Below are positions 43,089-51,884 of a stretch of 64,000 nucleotides of DNA, piece by piece (positions within the stretch are counted from its first letter, which is position 1; the number at the start of each line of letters is the position of its first letter). The stretch is from Fulvimarina uroteuthidis (lineage in GTDB: Bacteria; Pseudomonadota; Alphaproteobacteria; Rhizobiales; Rhizobiaceae). The stretch is from assembly GCF_034321785.1 (NCBI RefSeq), contig NZ_JAXLPB010000002.1, positions 982,369-1,046,368 on the forward strand, in the 5' to 3' direction. The position numbers were made by a program, and so were the translations under genes. Under the pieces are notes generated by a model that saw only the letters and a list, made by a program, of their open reading frames with translations, made no database searches and had not been told where the DNA came from.

Positions 43089-45872
43089 ATGACCAATCAT
43101 ACAGTTTTAAACATCACGGGCTGCTCATGTCCCGCTTGCGCACAGGGGCCGTCCGATCCGGAACAGGCCGGGATGGAGCGGGCCGGCCTTGCGACGGCGG
43201 GGGCCCGATCGACCTCGGCCACGCTCGGCGACATGGCGGACTATCTGCGCACCGGGTTTTGGGGTGAGACCGGTTTCCAGCACAATCTCGGTTCGACCGG
43301 CATCGATCCGAACAATGGCGTGCTCCACTACAATGTGACCGGAACGGGGGGAGCCCTCGGTTACAGCGGTCTCGGCGACGCCAATGGCGTGACCAGTGCC
43401 AGAGCCGGATTGATACGCGATGCGTTCGATCTGTACTCGGCCGTGTTGGGGATCGAATTCGTCGAAACGACCGATACGTCGAAAGACGTCGTCGACTTCT
43501 TCTTCACCGACAATGAGAGAGGCGCCTTCGCCAGCACGATGCTGTTCGACGACGGGACGGCTCACTATTCCCACATCAATGTCGAAAGGAAATGGTCCAA
43601 CGGAACGTCGACTTACGACGACTATACGTTGCAGACGATCCTTCACGAGATCGGTCACGGACTGGGGCTCGGCCATCAGGGCAAATACAATGGCAGCGGC
43701 AGCTACAAGTCCGATGCGCGGTTCGCCATCGACAGCTGGCAAGCGACGATGATGTCCTATTTCTCGCAGACCGAGAATACGGCCGTCAAAGCTGACAACG
43801 CCTACCTGCAGACGCCGATGGCGGTGGACTGGATCGCGCTGAACGACATTTACGGGCAATATGGCTACGGCACGTCCAACGCCTTTCTCGGCGACACCAT
43901 CTACGGCTTCGATACGAACATCACGTCCGATGTCAGCCAGATCTGGAACCGTTTCTCGGACTACGCCCACCGAACCGCCTCGACGATCATCGACGGCGGC
44001 GGCATCGATATGCTCGATTTGAGCGGCTACAGTGCGACCCAGAAGATCGATCTCACCGTGCAGACCGATGATCAGAGGAGCCAGAACACGTCCGATATCG
44101 GTGGGCGTATCGGCAATCTGACCCTGGGCGTGGGCACGGTCATCGAGCATGTCAGAGGCGGATCCGGAAACGATACCATCATCGGCAACGCGGCTGACAA
44201 TGTTCTCATCGGCGGCGCCGGTGACGATGTTCTGAATGGCAAGGCGGGCAACGACACCTTCCACGGAGGCGCCGGCCGGGACACCGTCGTTTACGACGAC
44301 AGCTTCTCGTCCTTCGCGTTCTCGATGATCGATGGGGCGCTCGAAGTCATCGGCGATGGGATCGATTTCGTCTACGACACGATCGAGTCCCTCACCTTCA
44401 CCGACAAGACCGTTTCCTTCGACGAGGTGGTCGCGCTCACCTTGCACAAAGGTCAGCTGATCGTGTCGACGGACGACAGGACGGTCGCCGCACCCGTCAA
44501 GACCTATGCTGGCTATCAGGACCAGGGCGACACGATCGTCACGGCGGACTCGACCGGCGTCGAATTGCGCAACAATGCGTGGAAGTCGATCGATCTTAAT
44601 GTCGAAATCACCAAGGACACGATTCTGTCGTTCGATTTCCGCAGCGACGTCGTCGGCGAGATCCATGGGATCGGCTTCGACAAGGACGACGCTCAGTCGA
44701 CGCACTGGATGTTCCAGCTGGCCGGGAACGAGACGTCGGGGATCCAGAACTACAGGGGCGACTATGTCGATGGCGCGGGCGTGCGCCACTACGAGATCGC
44801 GGTCGGCGAATATTTCACCGGCGACTTTTCCAAGCTCGTTCTCGTCATGGACGACGACAAGAAGGTCGGTGCCAATTCGATCTTCGAGAACATCTCGATC
44901 ACCCAGGCACCGCAAGGGCGACATCTGGACGTGTCCATGGGCACGGAAACGGTCGCCGCATCCGTCAAGACCTATGGCGGCTATCAGGACCAGGGCCACA
45001 CTGTCCTGACATCGGACTCGACCGGCATCGAATTGCGCAACAATGCGTGGAAGTCGATCGATCTCGATGTCGAAATCACCAAGGACACGATCCTGTCGTT
45101 CGATTTCCGCAGCGACGTCGCCGGCGAGATCCATGGGATCGGCTTCGACAAGGACGATGCTCAGTCGACGCACTGGATGTTCCAGCTGGCCGGGAACGAG
45201 ACGTCGGGGATCCAGAACTACAGGGGCGACTATGTCGATGGCGCGGGCGTGCGCCACTACGAGATCGCGGTCGGCGAATATTTCACCGGCGACTTTTCCA
45301 AGCTCGTTCTCGTCATGGACGACGACAAGATGGTCGGTGCCAATTCGATCTTCGAGAACATCTCGATCACCCAGGCACCGCAAGGGCGACATCTGGACGT
45401 GTCCATGGGCACGGAAACGGTCGCCGCATCCGTCAAGACCTATGGCGGCTATCAGGACCAGGGCCACACTGTCCTGACATCGGACTCGACCGGCATCGAA
45501 TTGCGCAACAATGCGTGGAAGTCGATCGATCTCGATGTCGAGGTCACCAAGGACACGATCCTGTCGTTCGATTTCCGCAGCGACGTCGCCGGCGAGGTCC
45601 ATGGGATCGGCTTCGACAACGACGACGCCCTGTCGACGCACTGGATGTTCCAGCTGGCCGGGAACCAGACATCGGGGATCCAGAACTACAGGGGCGACTA
45701 TGTCGATGGCGCGGGCGTGCGCCACTACGAGATCGCCGTCGGCGAATATTTCACGGGTGACTTTTCCAAGCTCGTTCTCGTCATGGACGACGACAAGATG
45801 GTCGGTGCCAATTCGATCTTCGAGAACATCTCGATCACCCAGGCACCGCAATTCGAATTGGAATTGATGTAG
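43089..45872 (+). CDS. secreted M10 serralysin-like metalloprotease with RTX and triplicated domain
   Basis: A 927-residue secreted protease. After an unusual Cys-containing N-terminus (TGCSCPACAQG) comes the metzincin domain with the zinc motif HEIGHGLGLGH at 186-196 and the Met-turn near residue 221 (ATMMSYFS). A serralysin C-terminal region follows with calcium-binding RTX nonapeptides (GGSGNDTIIGNAADNVLIGG then GAGDDVLNG and GAGRDT, residues about 357-400). Residues 465-920 are three copies of a domain of about 156 residues, nearly identical to each other, which I cannot assign; they look beta-rich and could bind carbohydrate. There is no Sec signal peptide, so type I secretion is expected; no ABC exporter is adjacent. 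GGAGG-like site weak. Confidence 0.88.
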   Translation: MTNHTVLNITGCSCPACAQGPSDPEQAGMERAGLATAGARSTSATLGDMADYLRTGFWGETGFQHNLGSTGIDPNNGVLHYNVTGTGGALGYSGLGDANGVTSARAGLIRDAFDLYSAVLGIEFVETTDTSKDVVDFFFTDNERGAFASTMLFDDGTAHYSHINVERKWSNGTSTYDDYTLQTILHEIGHGLGLGHQGKYNGSGSYKSDARFAIDSWQATMMSYFSQTENTAVKADNAYLQTPMAVDWIALNDIYGQYGYGTSNAFLGDTIYGFDTNITSDVSQIWNRFSDYAHRTASTIIDGGGIDMLDLSGYSATQKIDLTVQTDDQRSQNTSDIGGRIGNLTLGVGTVIEHVRGGSGNDTIIGNAADNVLIGGAGDDVLNGKAGNDTFHGGAGRDTVVYDDSFSSFAFSMIDGALEVIGDGIDFVYDTIESLTFTDKTVSFDEVVALTLHKGQLIVSTDDRTVAAPVKTYAGYQDQGDTIVTADSTGVELRNNAWKSIDLNVEITKDTILSFDFRSDVVGEIHGIGFDKDDAQSTHWMFQLAGNETSGIQNYRGDYVDGAGVRHYEIAVGEYFTGDFSKLVLVMDDDKKVGANSIFENISITQAPQGRHLDVSMGTETVAASVKTYGGYQDQGHTVLTSDSTGIELRNNAWKSIDLDVEITKDTILSFDFRSDVAGEIHGIGFDKDDAQSTHWMFQLAGNETSGIQNYRGDYVDGAGVRHYEIAVGEYFTGDFSKLVLVMDDDKMVGANSIFENISITQAPQGRHLDVSMGTETVAASVKTYGGYQDQGHTVLTSDSTGIELRNNAWKSIDLDVEVTKDTILSFDFRSDVAGEVHGIGFDNDDALSTHWMFQLAGNQTSGIQNYRGDYVDGAGVRHYEIAVGEYFTGDFSKLVLVMDDDKMVGANSIFENISITQAPQFELELM
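44481..45850 (+). repeat. three tandem 468-bp direct repeats inside the protease gene
   Basis: The sequence ACGGTCGCCG recurs at 44481, 44949 and 45417, exactly 468 bases apart, in phase with codons. The units are nearly identical in nucleotides, with only scattered substitutions such as ACC versus GGC, and the third ends early near 45850. The near-identity at silent positions suggests recent amplification or gene conversion. Confidence 0.92.
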
Positions 45873-45884
45873 GATCGTTCGAAT

Positions 45885-45918
45885 GGAGGGTGACGGCCCA
45901 GGCGGCTTTTCACCCTCC
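45885..45918 (+). terminator. stem-loop after the protease gene
   Basis: GGAGGGTGA (45885-45893) pairs with TCACCCTCC (45910-45918), 12 bases after the stop codon. The loop contains a T-tract but no T-run follows the stem, so it could be a weak or Rho-assisted terminator. Confidence 0.5.
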
Positions 45919-46094
45919 CCATGCCACAGACTTCGGCGCCGGGCCGCAATGATGAAGGTGGCGGCCCGGATCTTTCCGTTCACGGCGCGGTCCGGTAACC
46001 GATCGTCGATCTGACAAGGCTGCTCGGCGAGATGTTTCCGGCGCTCATGGATGAGCCCGGCCGGCATGTCTTTCCAGGACCGGTCTGCCGGGAC

Positions 46095-47189
46095 CTATCT
46101 CTGTTCCACCATGAAGCGCGAACTGAGCGGCAGGCTTGCCGCACCGGCGGCTTTGGGGGAAGGAAACAGCGTGCCGGCCACGGCGGCGAACCCGCTCGCC
46201 TCGGTGAACCGGTTGCAAATGTCCCGGCATACGGCTTGCGGCGCATATGATGACAGCACCACCGTGTCGAATTCGAGGAACTGACTGAGGTTCGTGACGC
46301 AATCGCGCATCTGTTCGATGATCCGATTTTCCCACGGCCCGACCAGATCGCCATATGCCTCCCAGTCGCCAGACCTTTCCCAGAGCGGATCGAGCGGCCG
46401 GTCGTGCCGTTTGAGCTCGGTTTCCAGCGCATCGATCCCACAATCGAAGCTGAGTGGCGAGTTGCCCTTGTAGATCTGGTGATTGAGGACCAACCTGCCG
46501 TGCAGCTGGGCGCCCAGATAGAAGAACATGTAGTCGGCTAAAGGCTTGGCGGCGCCGAACAGACTCTCCCCGCTCGCTGCTGCGGTGATATCGTTCTGGA
46601 CGAACACCGAGATCCCGAGCTTCTCCTCGATTTCCGATTGCAGCGCCTTGAACGAGGCGTCCTCGTCGCGGCCATCGGAAACATCGTGCGAAAGGGCGAG
46701 CCCCACACCCGCCAGTCGCTCGCGGGCATCCTTCGGCAACATCTCGACTGCGGTGCGGATCGTCTCGAGAAATTCCGTGTGATTGCTGCCCGGTTCGACT
46801 TCCGGATTGGCCAGACGGGTATGGAAGCGGACAGCGCCCACGAAATCGATCAGCACGAGATCGGTGTGCAGACGACCGACACTTATGCCCACCGAAAAGG
46901 CACCTTCGGGATTGAGGGCAATCGGGACGGTCGGCGGTCCCATGCGCCCTTTCTGGGCTTCGCCCTTGGCGACGAGGCCTTCCTGCTCCAGCGAGCGCAC
47001 GAGCACCGAGACGGTCTGGGCTGAAAGGCCGGTGCGTTCACCGATTTCCAGCCTCGTGGTCGCTTCCTTCTGCAACAGGAGGGACAAGACCAGCCGCTCG
47101 TTATAGCTGCGGACGCTGATCGAGTTGAGTCCGGTTGCCCGTTCGGCAATCCGCAAGGGATTGGGCGGCGCAAAGCGCATGTCAGGCAT
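46095..47189 (-). CDS. ROK-family transcriptional regulator
   Basis: A 364-residue NagC/XylR-type regulator. An N-terminal winged helix (TTRLEIGERTGLSAQTVSVLVRSLEQEGL) precedes an ROK actin-like sugar-binding domain, with VFVQNDITAAASGE as the sugar/phosphate loop and YMFFYLGAQLHGRLVLN as the following strand. The zinc motif CxCGxxGCxE typical of ROK proteins is reduced to SFDCGIDALE, so it may not bind zinc or have kinase activity. It is immediately upstream of, and in the same direction as, the first SGNH hydrolase, and next to the ABC sugar transporter, so it is probably the regulator of that transport locus, with an unknown sugar as the inducer. Confidence 0.88.
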   Translation of the reverse strand: MPDMRFAPPNPLRIAERATGLNSISVRSYNERLVLSLLLQKEATTRLEIGERTGLSAQTVSVLVRSLEQEGLVAKGEAQKGRMGPPTVPIALNPEGAFSVGISVGRLHTDLVLIDFVGAVRFHTRLANPEVEPGSNHTEFLETIRTAVEMLPKDARERLAGVGLALSHDVSDGRDEDASFKALQSEIEEKLGISVFVQNDITAAASGESLFGAAKPLADYMFFYLGAQLHGRLVLNHQIYKGNSPLSFDCGIDALETELKRHDRPLDPLWERSGDWEAYGDLVGPWENRIIEQMRDCVTNLSQFLEFDTVVLSSYAPQAVCRDICNRFTEASGFAAVAGTLFPSPKAAGAASLPLSSRFMVEQR

Positions 47190-47251
47190 GGTTCACCCCT
47201 TCAAGCCCGGAAAAAGGGGGCAAGCCACCAGAATCGAGGCGAAACGGTTCA

Positions 47252-47893
47252 TCACTTCCACCCGATTGCCTCGACTTCTCCAGCCAGCGCAAGACCAAGC
47301 GACCTGTGAGCCTCGTCATCGATGTGAAAGCCATCGAGCGCGTTGCAGGCGCAGACCGATCCGGCATCGAAAAAATGGACTTCGAGCGAATCTGCGATGA
47401 TCTCGAACTGCAGGGCCAGTTCATGCGATTTCGCCTGGGCGCCCTTGAAGATCGATTCCCATTCCTTGATGTCGTCAAGCATGGGCGGCGGCGCGACCAC
47501 CATCACCTCGGGCACCTTGCCGAAGGGGCCGGGTGCCAGATCGCGAATGTCGTGGATCAGGCAGCCGATGCCCATCGCCACTTCGGAGGCAGGCTGGCCG
47601 AGCCTGACCTTGAGATCGTTCGTGCCGAGCATGATGATGACGAGATCGAGGGGAGCATGGCTCATCAGGCAGGGGCGCAGATATGTGCGGCCATTCTTGA
47701 GGTCGCCTTCGATCGGATCGTTGTGAACGGTCGTGCGGCCACTCAACCCTTCTTCGATAACATGCCAACCCGAACCCAGAGCGCGCTGCAATACGCCAGG
47801 CCAACGCTCCGACAAGCCATAGCGATCGAGCGGAGATCCTCCGGGCACCTGCCCGTAAGTGTTTGAATCTCCGAAGCACAACACTGTTCTCAT
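47252..47893 (-). CDS. SGNH/GDSL-family esterase
   Basis: A 213-residue cytoplasmic hydrolase without a signal peptide. Block I is CFGDSNTYG with the nucleophile Ser; block III is MLGTNDLK; block V is LDGFHIDDEAH, supplying the catalytic Asp and His. The arrangement resembles the arylesterase Sm23-like group, including EEGLSGRTT near block II. The start at 47893 (MRTVLCFGD) is preferred over the longer frame to 47977. It has a close relative at 52865 on the other side of the transporter; the two share CFGDS, EEGLS-RTT and MLGTND. Together with the ABC transporter they suggest de-acylation of an imported acylated sugar, which is inference. Confidence 0.88.
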   Translation of the reverse strand: MRTVLCFGDSNTYGQVPGGSPLDRYGLSERWPGVLQRALGSGWHVIEEGLSGRTTVHNDPIEGDLKNGRTYLRPCLMSHAPLDLVIIMLGTNDLKVRLGQPASEVAMGIGCLIHDIRDLAPGPFGKVPEVMVVAPPPMLDDIKEWESIFKGAQAKSHELALQFEIIADSLEVHFFDAGSVCACNALDGFHIDDEAHRSLGLALAGEVEAIGWK

Positions 47894-48007
47894 CGTGCGT
47901 GCACCTCCCTCGTCGCCCCGCTGCGCGCGGCGCCCGTGACCGTTTCGTCTTCTCGCCTCGACGTCGACACATGCCACCGGGAACCGCTCGAACGCAAGGC
48001 TCGTCCA

Positions 48008-48059
48008 TATTCATTCACTCTGAATAAGTGTTGACTTGGCATTTTGGCTGTGCTTGTGA
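48008..48059 (+). promoter_or_regulatory. promoter with upstream inverted repeat for the ABC transporter
   Basis: TTGACT (48031-48036), 17 bases, then TTGTGA (48054-48059) forms a plausible promoter toward the binding-protein gene. Just upstream TATTCA and TGAATA (48008-48026) form a six-base inverted repeat with a seven-base spacer, a possible operator for the ROK regulator. The 361-base region between the first SGNH gene and the binding-protein gene holds nothing else I recognise. Confidence 0.4.
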
Positions 48060-48254
48060 ATTGGCTGGGAGGAGGATCCCAGACAGCTTTTTTCCCGCCT
48101 GCCGGCACTGGCGGGTGGAGCGAGACATCGTCTCGCGGGAGCGGGCCACGCTTTCCGGAATCCGTGATGTCGGGTTTTGGCAATGCCGATGCCGGAGGCA
48201 GGAATCCGCCTCCTGCAGCCCATGTCTGCGGCCTGATTTTTGGAGGAGTCCCAG

Positions 48255-49325
48255 ATGAAGTCTACGATCAGAACCGTCTCAGCGGCGTTGTTGGCGTCCG
48301 TGTGTGCGACAGCCGCCTTCGCCGAGCCAACCGTCGCGTTGATGGAAGGCGTTTTCCCGGCGCAGGGTGACAATCCAGTTGTCGAAGCCGGCACGTTCGA
48401 AAGCGAGTGTGGTTGGACGATCGGCATGAGTGCCTTCGGTGTGAATGCCAATACCTGGACCGTGCAGGTCGCCTCTGAATCGGAGGCGGAGGCCGAGCGC
48501 CACGAATGCATCGACAAGTTCATCCTGCTCGATGCCAATCTCAACCAGAACAAGCAGGTTGCCGATATCGAAGACCTGATCGCGCAGGGCGTGGATGCCA
48601 TCATCGTCCAGCCCGTGACGTCCACCTCGGCCAATGCGTCGATGGAGAAGGCGGTGGATGCGGGCATCCCTGTCGTCCTGCACACGGGTCGCGTCGAGAC
48701 CGACGCCTACACGACCGAAATTCAGGGGGGCGCGGAGCATTTCGGCAAGGTCATGGGCGACTGGCTGGTGGAAAATGTCGGCAATGACGGCAGAATCTGG
48801 GTGCTGCGCGGACTGGCCGGGCACCCCGAAGACACCAATCGCTATCACGGCCTTCAACAGGCGCTCGAAGGCACGAATGTTGAAATCGTGGCCGAAGAAT
48901 ACGGCGACTGGCAGTACGATCGCGGCAAGTCCGTCTGCGAGACCCTTTACCTCAACAACCCGGACGTCGATGGCATATGGTCGTCCGGGGCAGATATGAC
49001 GCGGGCGTGCGTCGATGTTTTCAAGCAGTTCGGAGCCGAAATTCCGCCGATCTCAGGCGAAGGCAACAACGGCTTCTTCGGTCAGTGGATAGCCGACGGC
49101 TTTCAGTCGATCTCTTCGGAGTACGGACCCAATCAGGGCGCTGCCGGCGTGCGCGCCGCGGTCGCGCTGCTCGAAGGCGAAGAACTGTACAAGCACTACG
49201 TCTATCATCCGGAAGGCTGGGGTCTCGAGAAGGCCAAGCAGTACTACCGCGATGACCTTTCGGCCAATGTGTGGTGGCCGTCCGAGCTTCCGGAAGAAAC
49301 GCTCCAGCGCATCTACGGCAACTGA
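48255..49325 (+). CDS. ABC sugar-transport substrate-binding protein
   Basis: A 356-residue periplasmic type I binding protein of the ribose/galactose class. The signal peptide ends near residue 23 (ATAAFA, cut before EPTVA). The ligand lobe pattern of this family is visible in DANLNQNKQVADIEDLIAQG, then VDAIIVQPVTSTS and the hinge GIPVVLHTG. The start ATG 48255 follows GGAGG by eight bases. It is the first gene of the transporter operon; a strong stem-loop after it likely sets its high expression relative to the ATPase gene. The ligand is unknown, probably a monosaccharide or polyol. Confidence 0.9.
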   Translation: MKSTIRTVSAALLASVCATAAFAEPTVALMEGVFPAQGDNPVVEAGTFESECGWTIGMSAFGVNANTWTVQVASESEAEAERHECIDKFILLDANLNQNKQVADIEDLIAQGVDAIIVQPVTSTSANASMEKAVDAGIPVVLHTGRVETDAYTTEIQGGAEHFGKVMGDWLVENVGNDGRIWVLRGLAGHPEDTNRYHGLQQALEGTNVEIVAEEYGDWQYDRGKSVCETLYLNNPDVDGIWSSGADMTRACVDVFKQFGAEIPPISGEGNNGFFGQWIADGFQSISSEYGPNQGAAGVRAAVALLEGEELYKHYVYHPEGWGLEKAKQYYRDDLSANVWWPSELPEETLQRIYGN

Positions 49326-49346
49326 ACGCTCCTCCCAAGAGCATGT

Positions 49347-49380
49347 CCCCGCGCGGAGCCCTGCGGCGCTCCGTGCGGGG
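49347..49380 (+). terminator. large stem-loop between binding-protein and ATPase genes
   Basis: CCCCGCGCGGAGC (49347-49359) pairs with GCTCCGTGCGGGG (49368-49380) with one G-T pair and an eight-base loop. No T-tract follows. Such stems after periplasmic binding-protein genes block 3' exonucleases and reduce read-through, so the binding protein is made in excess over the ATPase and permeases. Confidence 0.65.
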
Positions 49381-49411
49381 AGACTTCGGATAGCTGCCAA
49401 AGGCACCGCAC

Positions 49412-50923
49412 GTGTCCAATCTCATCGAACTCGCGAACATATCGAAGTCATTCGGCGGAAACCTTGCCGTCGACAATGTGACGCTCGAACTCTTTCCCGG
49501 ATCTGTCCATGCTCTCATGGGTGAGAACGGGGCGGGCAAGTCGACGCTGATGAAAATATTGGCGGGCGTCCACCAGCCCGACAGGGGCGGGATCTTCAAG
49601 AACGGGCGCAAGATCGCGTTCACCACCCCCCGCGATGCTCTCGACTTCGGCATCTCCACCGTCTTTCAGGAGTTGTCTCTCCTGCCCAATCTCACCATTG
49701 CCGAGAACATGTTCCTGGGCCGAGAACCGGTGACGATCTTCCGGACGGTCGATTACGCCAAGATGCACGCTGAAACGCGTAAGGCGCTGGACGATGTGGG
49801 CCTCGACCTCGATCCGCGCACGCAGGTTTCCCGGCTTTCGATCGCCGAGCGGCAATTCGTGGAGATCGCGCACGGCATCAAGGCCGATGCCTCGATCTTC
49901 ATTCTCGACGAGCCGACGGCAGCCCTCAACGCGGCGGACGTGGAGGTCCTGAACAAGCACATTCGGCGGTTGCGCGATGCGGGAAAGGCAATCGTCTATA
50001 TTTCGCACCGTATGGACGAGATCTTCACTGTCTGCGATACGGTGACCGTCCTGAAGGATGGCAGGCTTGTCGGCACCAGGCCGCTTCACGAAATGACGCC
50101 GGACTCCCTCATCGCCATGATGGTGGGACGCGAACTTGCCGACCTCTTTCCAGCGCGGGGCGCTCGCGCGGGCAGACCCGTGCTCGAGATTTCCCACTTC
50201 AAGATCAAGGCCACCAGCAAGCCTTTCTCCCTTACGGTCCGTTCGGGCGAGGTGGTCGCGCTGGCCGGTCTGGAAGGGCAGGGGCAGTCCAAGATCATGC
50301 GCGCCCTGGTGGGGCAGTATCAGCCCTTTTCCGGCTCGGTGACCGTCAACGGTCATGCCCTCGACATTCCGGTTCCGGCCAATGCCGGCATCCGGAAATT
50401 GCGGGCAATGGGTGTCGGGTTCGTGCCCGAGGACCGAAAAGACGAGGGTCTGTTCCTCGGACTGCCGATCCACCACAACATTGCGATCGGGCTGCAGGCG
50501 ACCCATGCCGGTTTCTCCTATGCCAGGCATTACCGCAGCGAAGTCGAGACCGCGTTCGCCAGCATGAACATCAAGGCCTCGGGTCCCTCCGCCGCTGTCG
50601 GCTCGCTGTCCGGCGGCAATCAGCAGAAAGTGCTCTTGGCACGCTACCTTGCCGCAGACCTGACCTTGCTGCTGATCGAGGAACCGACGCGGGGCGTCGA
50701 TGTCGGTGCCAAGGCGGAAATATACAAGCTCATTCGGGACTTCGCGACCAAGGGTGGCGCCGTTCTGGTCGTCTCGCGCGAGACGCTGGAACTGATCGGC
50801 TTATGCGATCGGATCTACGTCGTTCACGGCGAGACCCTCGTCTCCGAAATGCGGGCGGACCGGGCCACCGAACACGGCATTCTCGATGCCGCGCTCGTAG
50901 CATCACGGGGGGCAGCACAATGA
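49412..50923 (+). CDS. ABC sugar transporter ATPase, tandem NBDs (RbsA/MglA-like)
   Basis: A 503-residue cytoplasmic ATPase with two nucleotide-binding domains. The first has Walker A GENGAGKST, Q-loop, signature LSIAERQ and Walker B FILDEPTAAL. The second domain's Walker A is degenerate (EGQGQSKIM, no GK[ST]) with signature LSGGNQQ and Walker B LLIEEPTRGVDVGA; this asymmetry is usual in RbsA/XylG/MglA. The start is GTG at 49412. It overlaps the first permease start by four bases and follows the binding protein with an 86-base stem-loop spacer. Confidence 0.92.
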   Translation: MSNLIELANISKSFGGNLAVDNVTLELFPGSVHALMGENGAGKSTLMKILAGVHQPDRGGIFKNGRKIAFTTPRDALDFGISTVFQELSLLPNLTIAENMFLGREPVTIFRTVDYAKMHAETRKALDDVGLDLDPRTQVSRLSIAERQFVEIAHGIKADASIFILDEPTAALNAADVEVLNKHIRRLRDAGKAIVYISHRMDEIFTVCDTVTVLKDGRLVGTRPLHEMTPDSLIAMMVGRELADLFPARGARAGRPVLEISHFKIKATSKPFSLTVRSGEVVALAGLEGQGQSKIMRALVGQYQPFSGSVTVNGHALDIPVPANAGIRKLRAMGVGFVPEDRKDEGLFLGLPIHHNIAIGLQATHAGFSYARHYRSEVETAFASMNIKASGPSAAVGSLSGGNQQKVLLARYLAADLTLLLIEEPTRGVDVGAKAEIYKLIRDFATKGGAVLVVSRETLELIGLCDRIYVVHGETLVSEMRADRATEHGILDAALVASRGAAQ

Positions 50924-51882
50924 CGGCCACAATCCGCAGCTTTCTGACGGGCTCGGCAGGTCGGCAGGGGCTATGGCTCCTCCCGCTCGCAATCACTCTC
51001 CTCATCGGCATCGTTCTTGCGATACGATCACCTTTATTCCTGACGCATGAAAACCTGCTCAACCTCGTTGCGCAGGCGATGCCCCTCCTGATTGCCGCCA
51101 TCGGTCAGATGTTCGTCATCGTGGTGGGCGGTCTCGATCTTTCAGTCGGGTCGGTCATCAGCTTTACGACCGCCGTGCTGGCGCTCGGGGGGCCGGCCTA
51201 TCTTCTCATACCGCTGGTCCTTGTTCTTGCCGCCGTGATCGGGTTCACCAACGGGTTCGTCATTTCGCGGTTCAAGGTTCACCCGATCATCGCGACGCTC
51301 GCCATGCAGTACATCGTCCTGGGCCTGGCGCGCATTCTCCGACCGGTATCGGGCGGCGATGTCCCACGAGCCGTGATCGACGCGGTGTCCGGTTCGCTGT
51401 TGGGCGTTCCATATCCGGTGTTCTGGGGCATTCTCATTGTCGCACTGGCCTGGAAGCTGGTTCACGGATCCCGTTTCGGGCTGCATCTGTTCGCCATCGG
51501 CGGGGGAGCGGCTTCCGGTACCGACGATGCGGCGCGCAATTTCGGTGTGCCAAGCGGGCGAACGGTCATTCTCGCCTACGTCGTTTGCTCATGCTTTGCG
51601 GCGCTGGCCGGCATTTTTCTCGCCGGTCGTATCGTGTCAGGCGACCCCAATGTCGGGCTCCTGTTCGAACTCGATGCGATTACGGCCGTGGCCATCGGCG
51701 GCACACAGCTCTCGGGCGGCGTGGGAAGCTTGCACGGCACGATCATCGGCGCGCTGCTGCTGGCCATCTTATCCAACGGCATGAACATGACAGGCGTTTC
51801 GCCCTTCATCCAGACCGCGATCAAGGGCGGCATCCTGTTGCTGGTCGTCGGACTGCAACGACGCCGGAAGATGGGATTGTAG
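50920..51882 (+). CDS. ABC sugar transporter permease (RbsC-like), first
   Basis: A 320-residue inner-membrane permease of the BPD_transp_2 family with about ten helices. The family loop FVIVVGGLDLSVGSVISFT and the cytoplasmic coupling region (LFAIGGGAASGTDDAARNFG) are present; the end AIKGGILLLVV leads into a basic tail (RRRKMGL). The ATG at 50920 overlaps the ATPase stop codon. A second permease gene follows two bases after its stop codon, so the transporter uses a heterodimeric channel. Confidence 0.92.
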   Translation: MTATIRSFLTGSAGRQGLWLLPLAITLLIGIVLAIRSPLFLTHENLLNLVAQAMPLLIAAIGQMFVIVVGGLDLSVGSVISFTTAVLALGGPAYLLIPLVLVLAAVIGFTNGFVISRFKVHPIIATLAMQYIVLGLARILRPVSGGDVPRAVIDAVSGSLLGVPYPVFWGILIVALAWKLVHGSRFGLHLFAIGGGAASGTDDAARNFGVPSGRTVILAYVVCSCFAALAGIFLAGRIVSGDPNVGLLFELDAITAVAIGGTQLSGGVGSLHGTIIGALLLAILSNGMNMTGVSPFIQTAIKGGILLLVVGLQRRRKMGL

Positions 51883-51884
51883 CA

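Noticed and set aside
44481..45850. CRISPR-like array in the repeated region
   Set aside because: The repeats are 468 bases, coding, without spacers and in the protease reading frame.
43125..46067. A 980-codon open frame on the minus strand opposite the M10 protease
   Set aside because: It mirrors the repeat structure of the protease gene and has no family character, whereas the plus strand encodes clear HExxHxxGxxH and RTX motifs.
50272..50310. Broken second ATPase site in the sugar ABC transporter
   Set aside because: The degenerate second Walker A is normal for RbsA/MglA-type tandem ATPases, so it is not evidence of inactivation.
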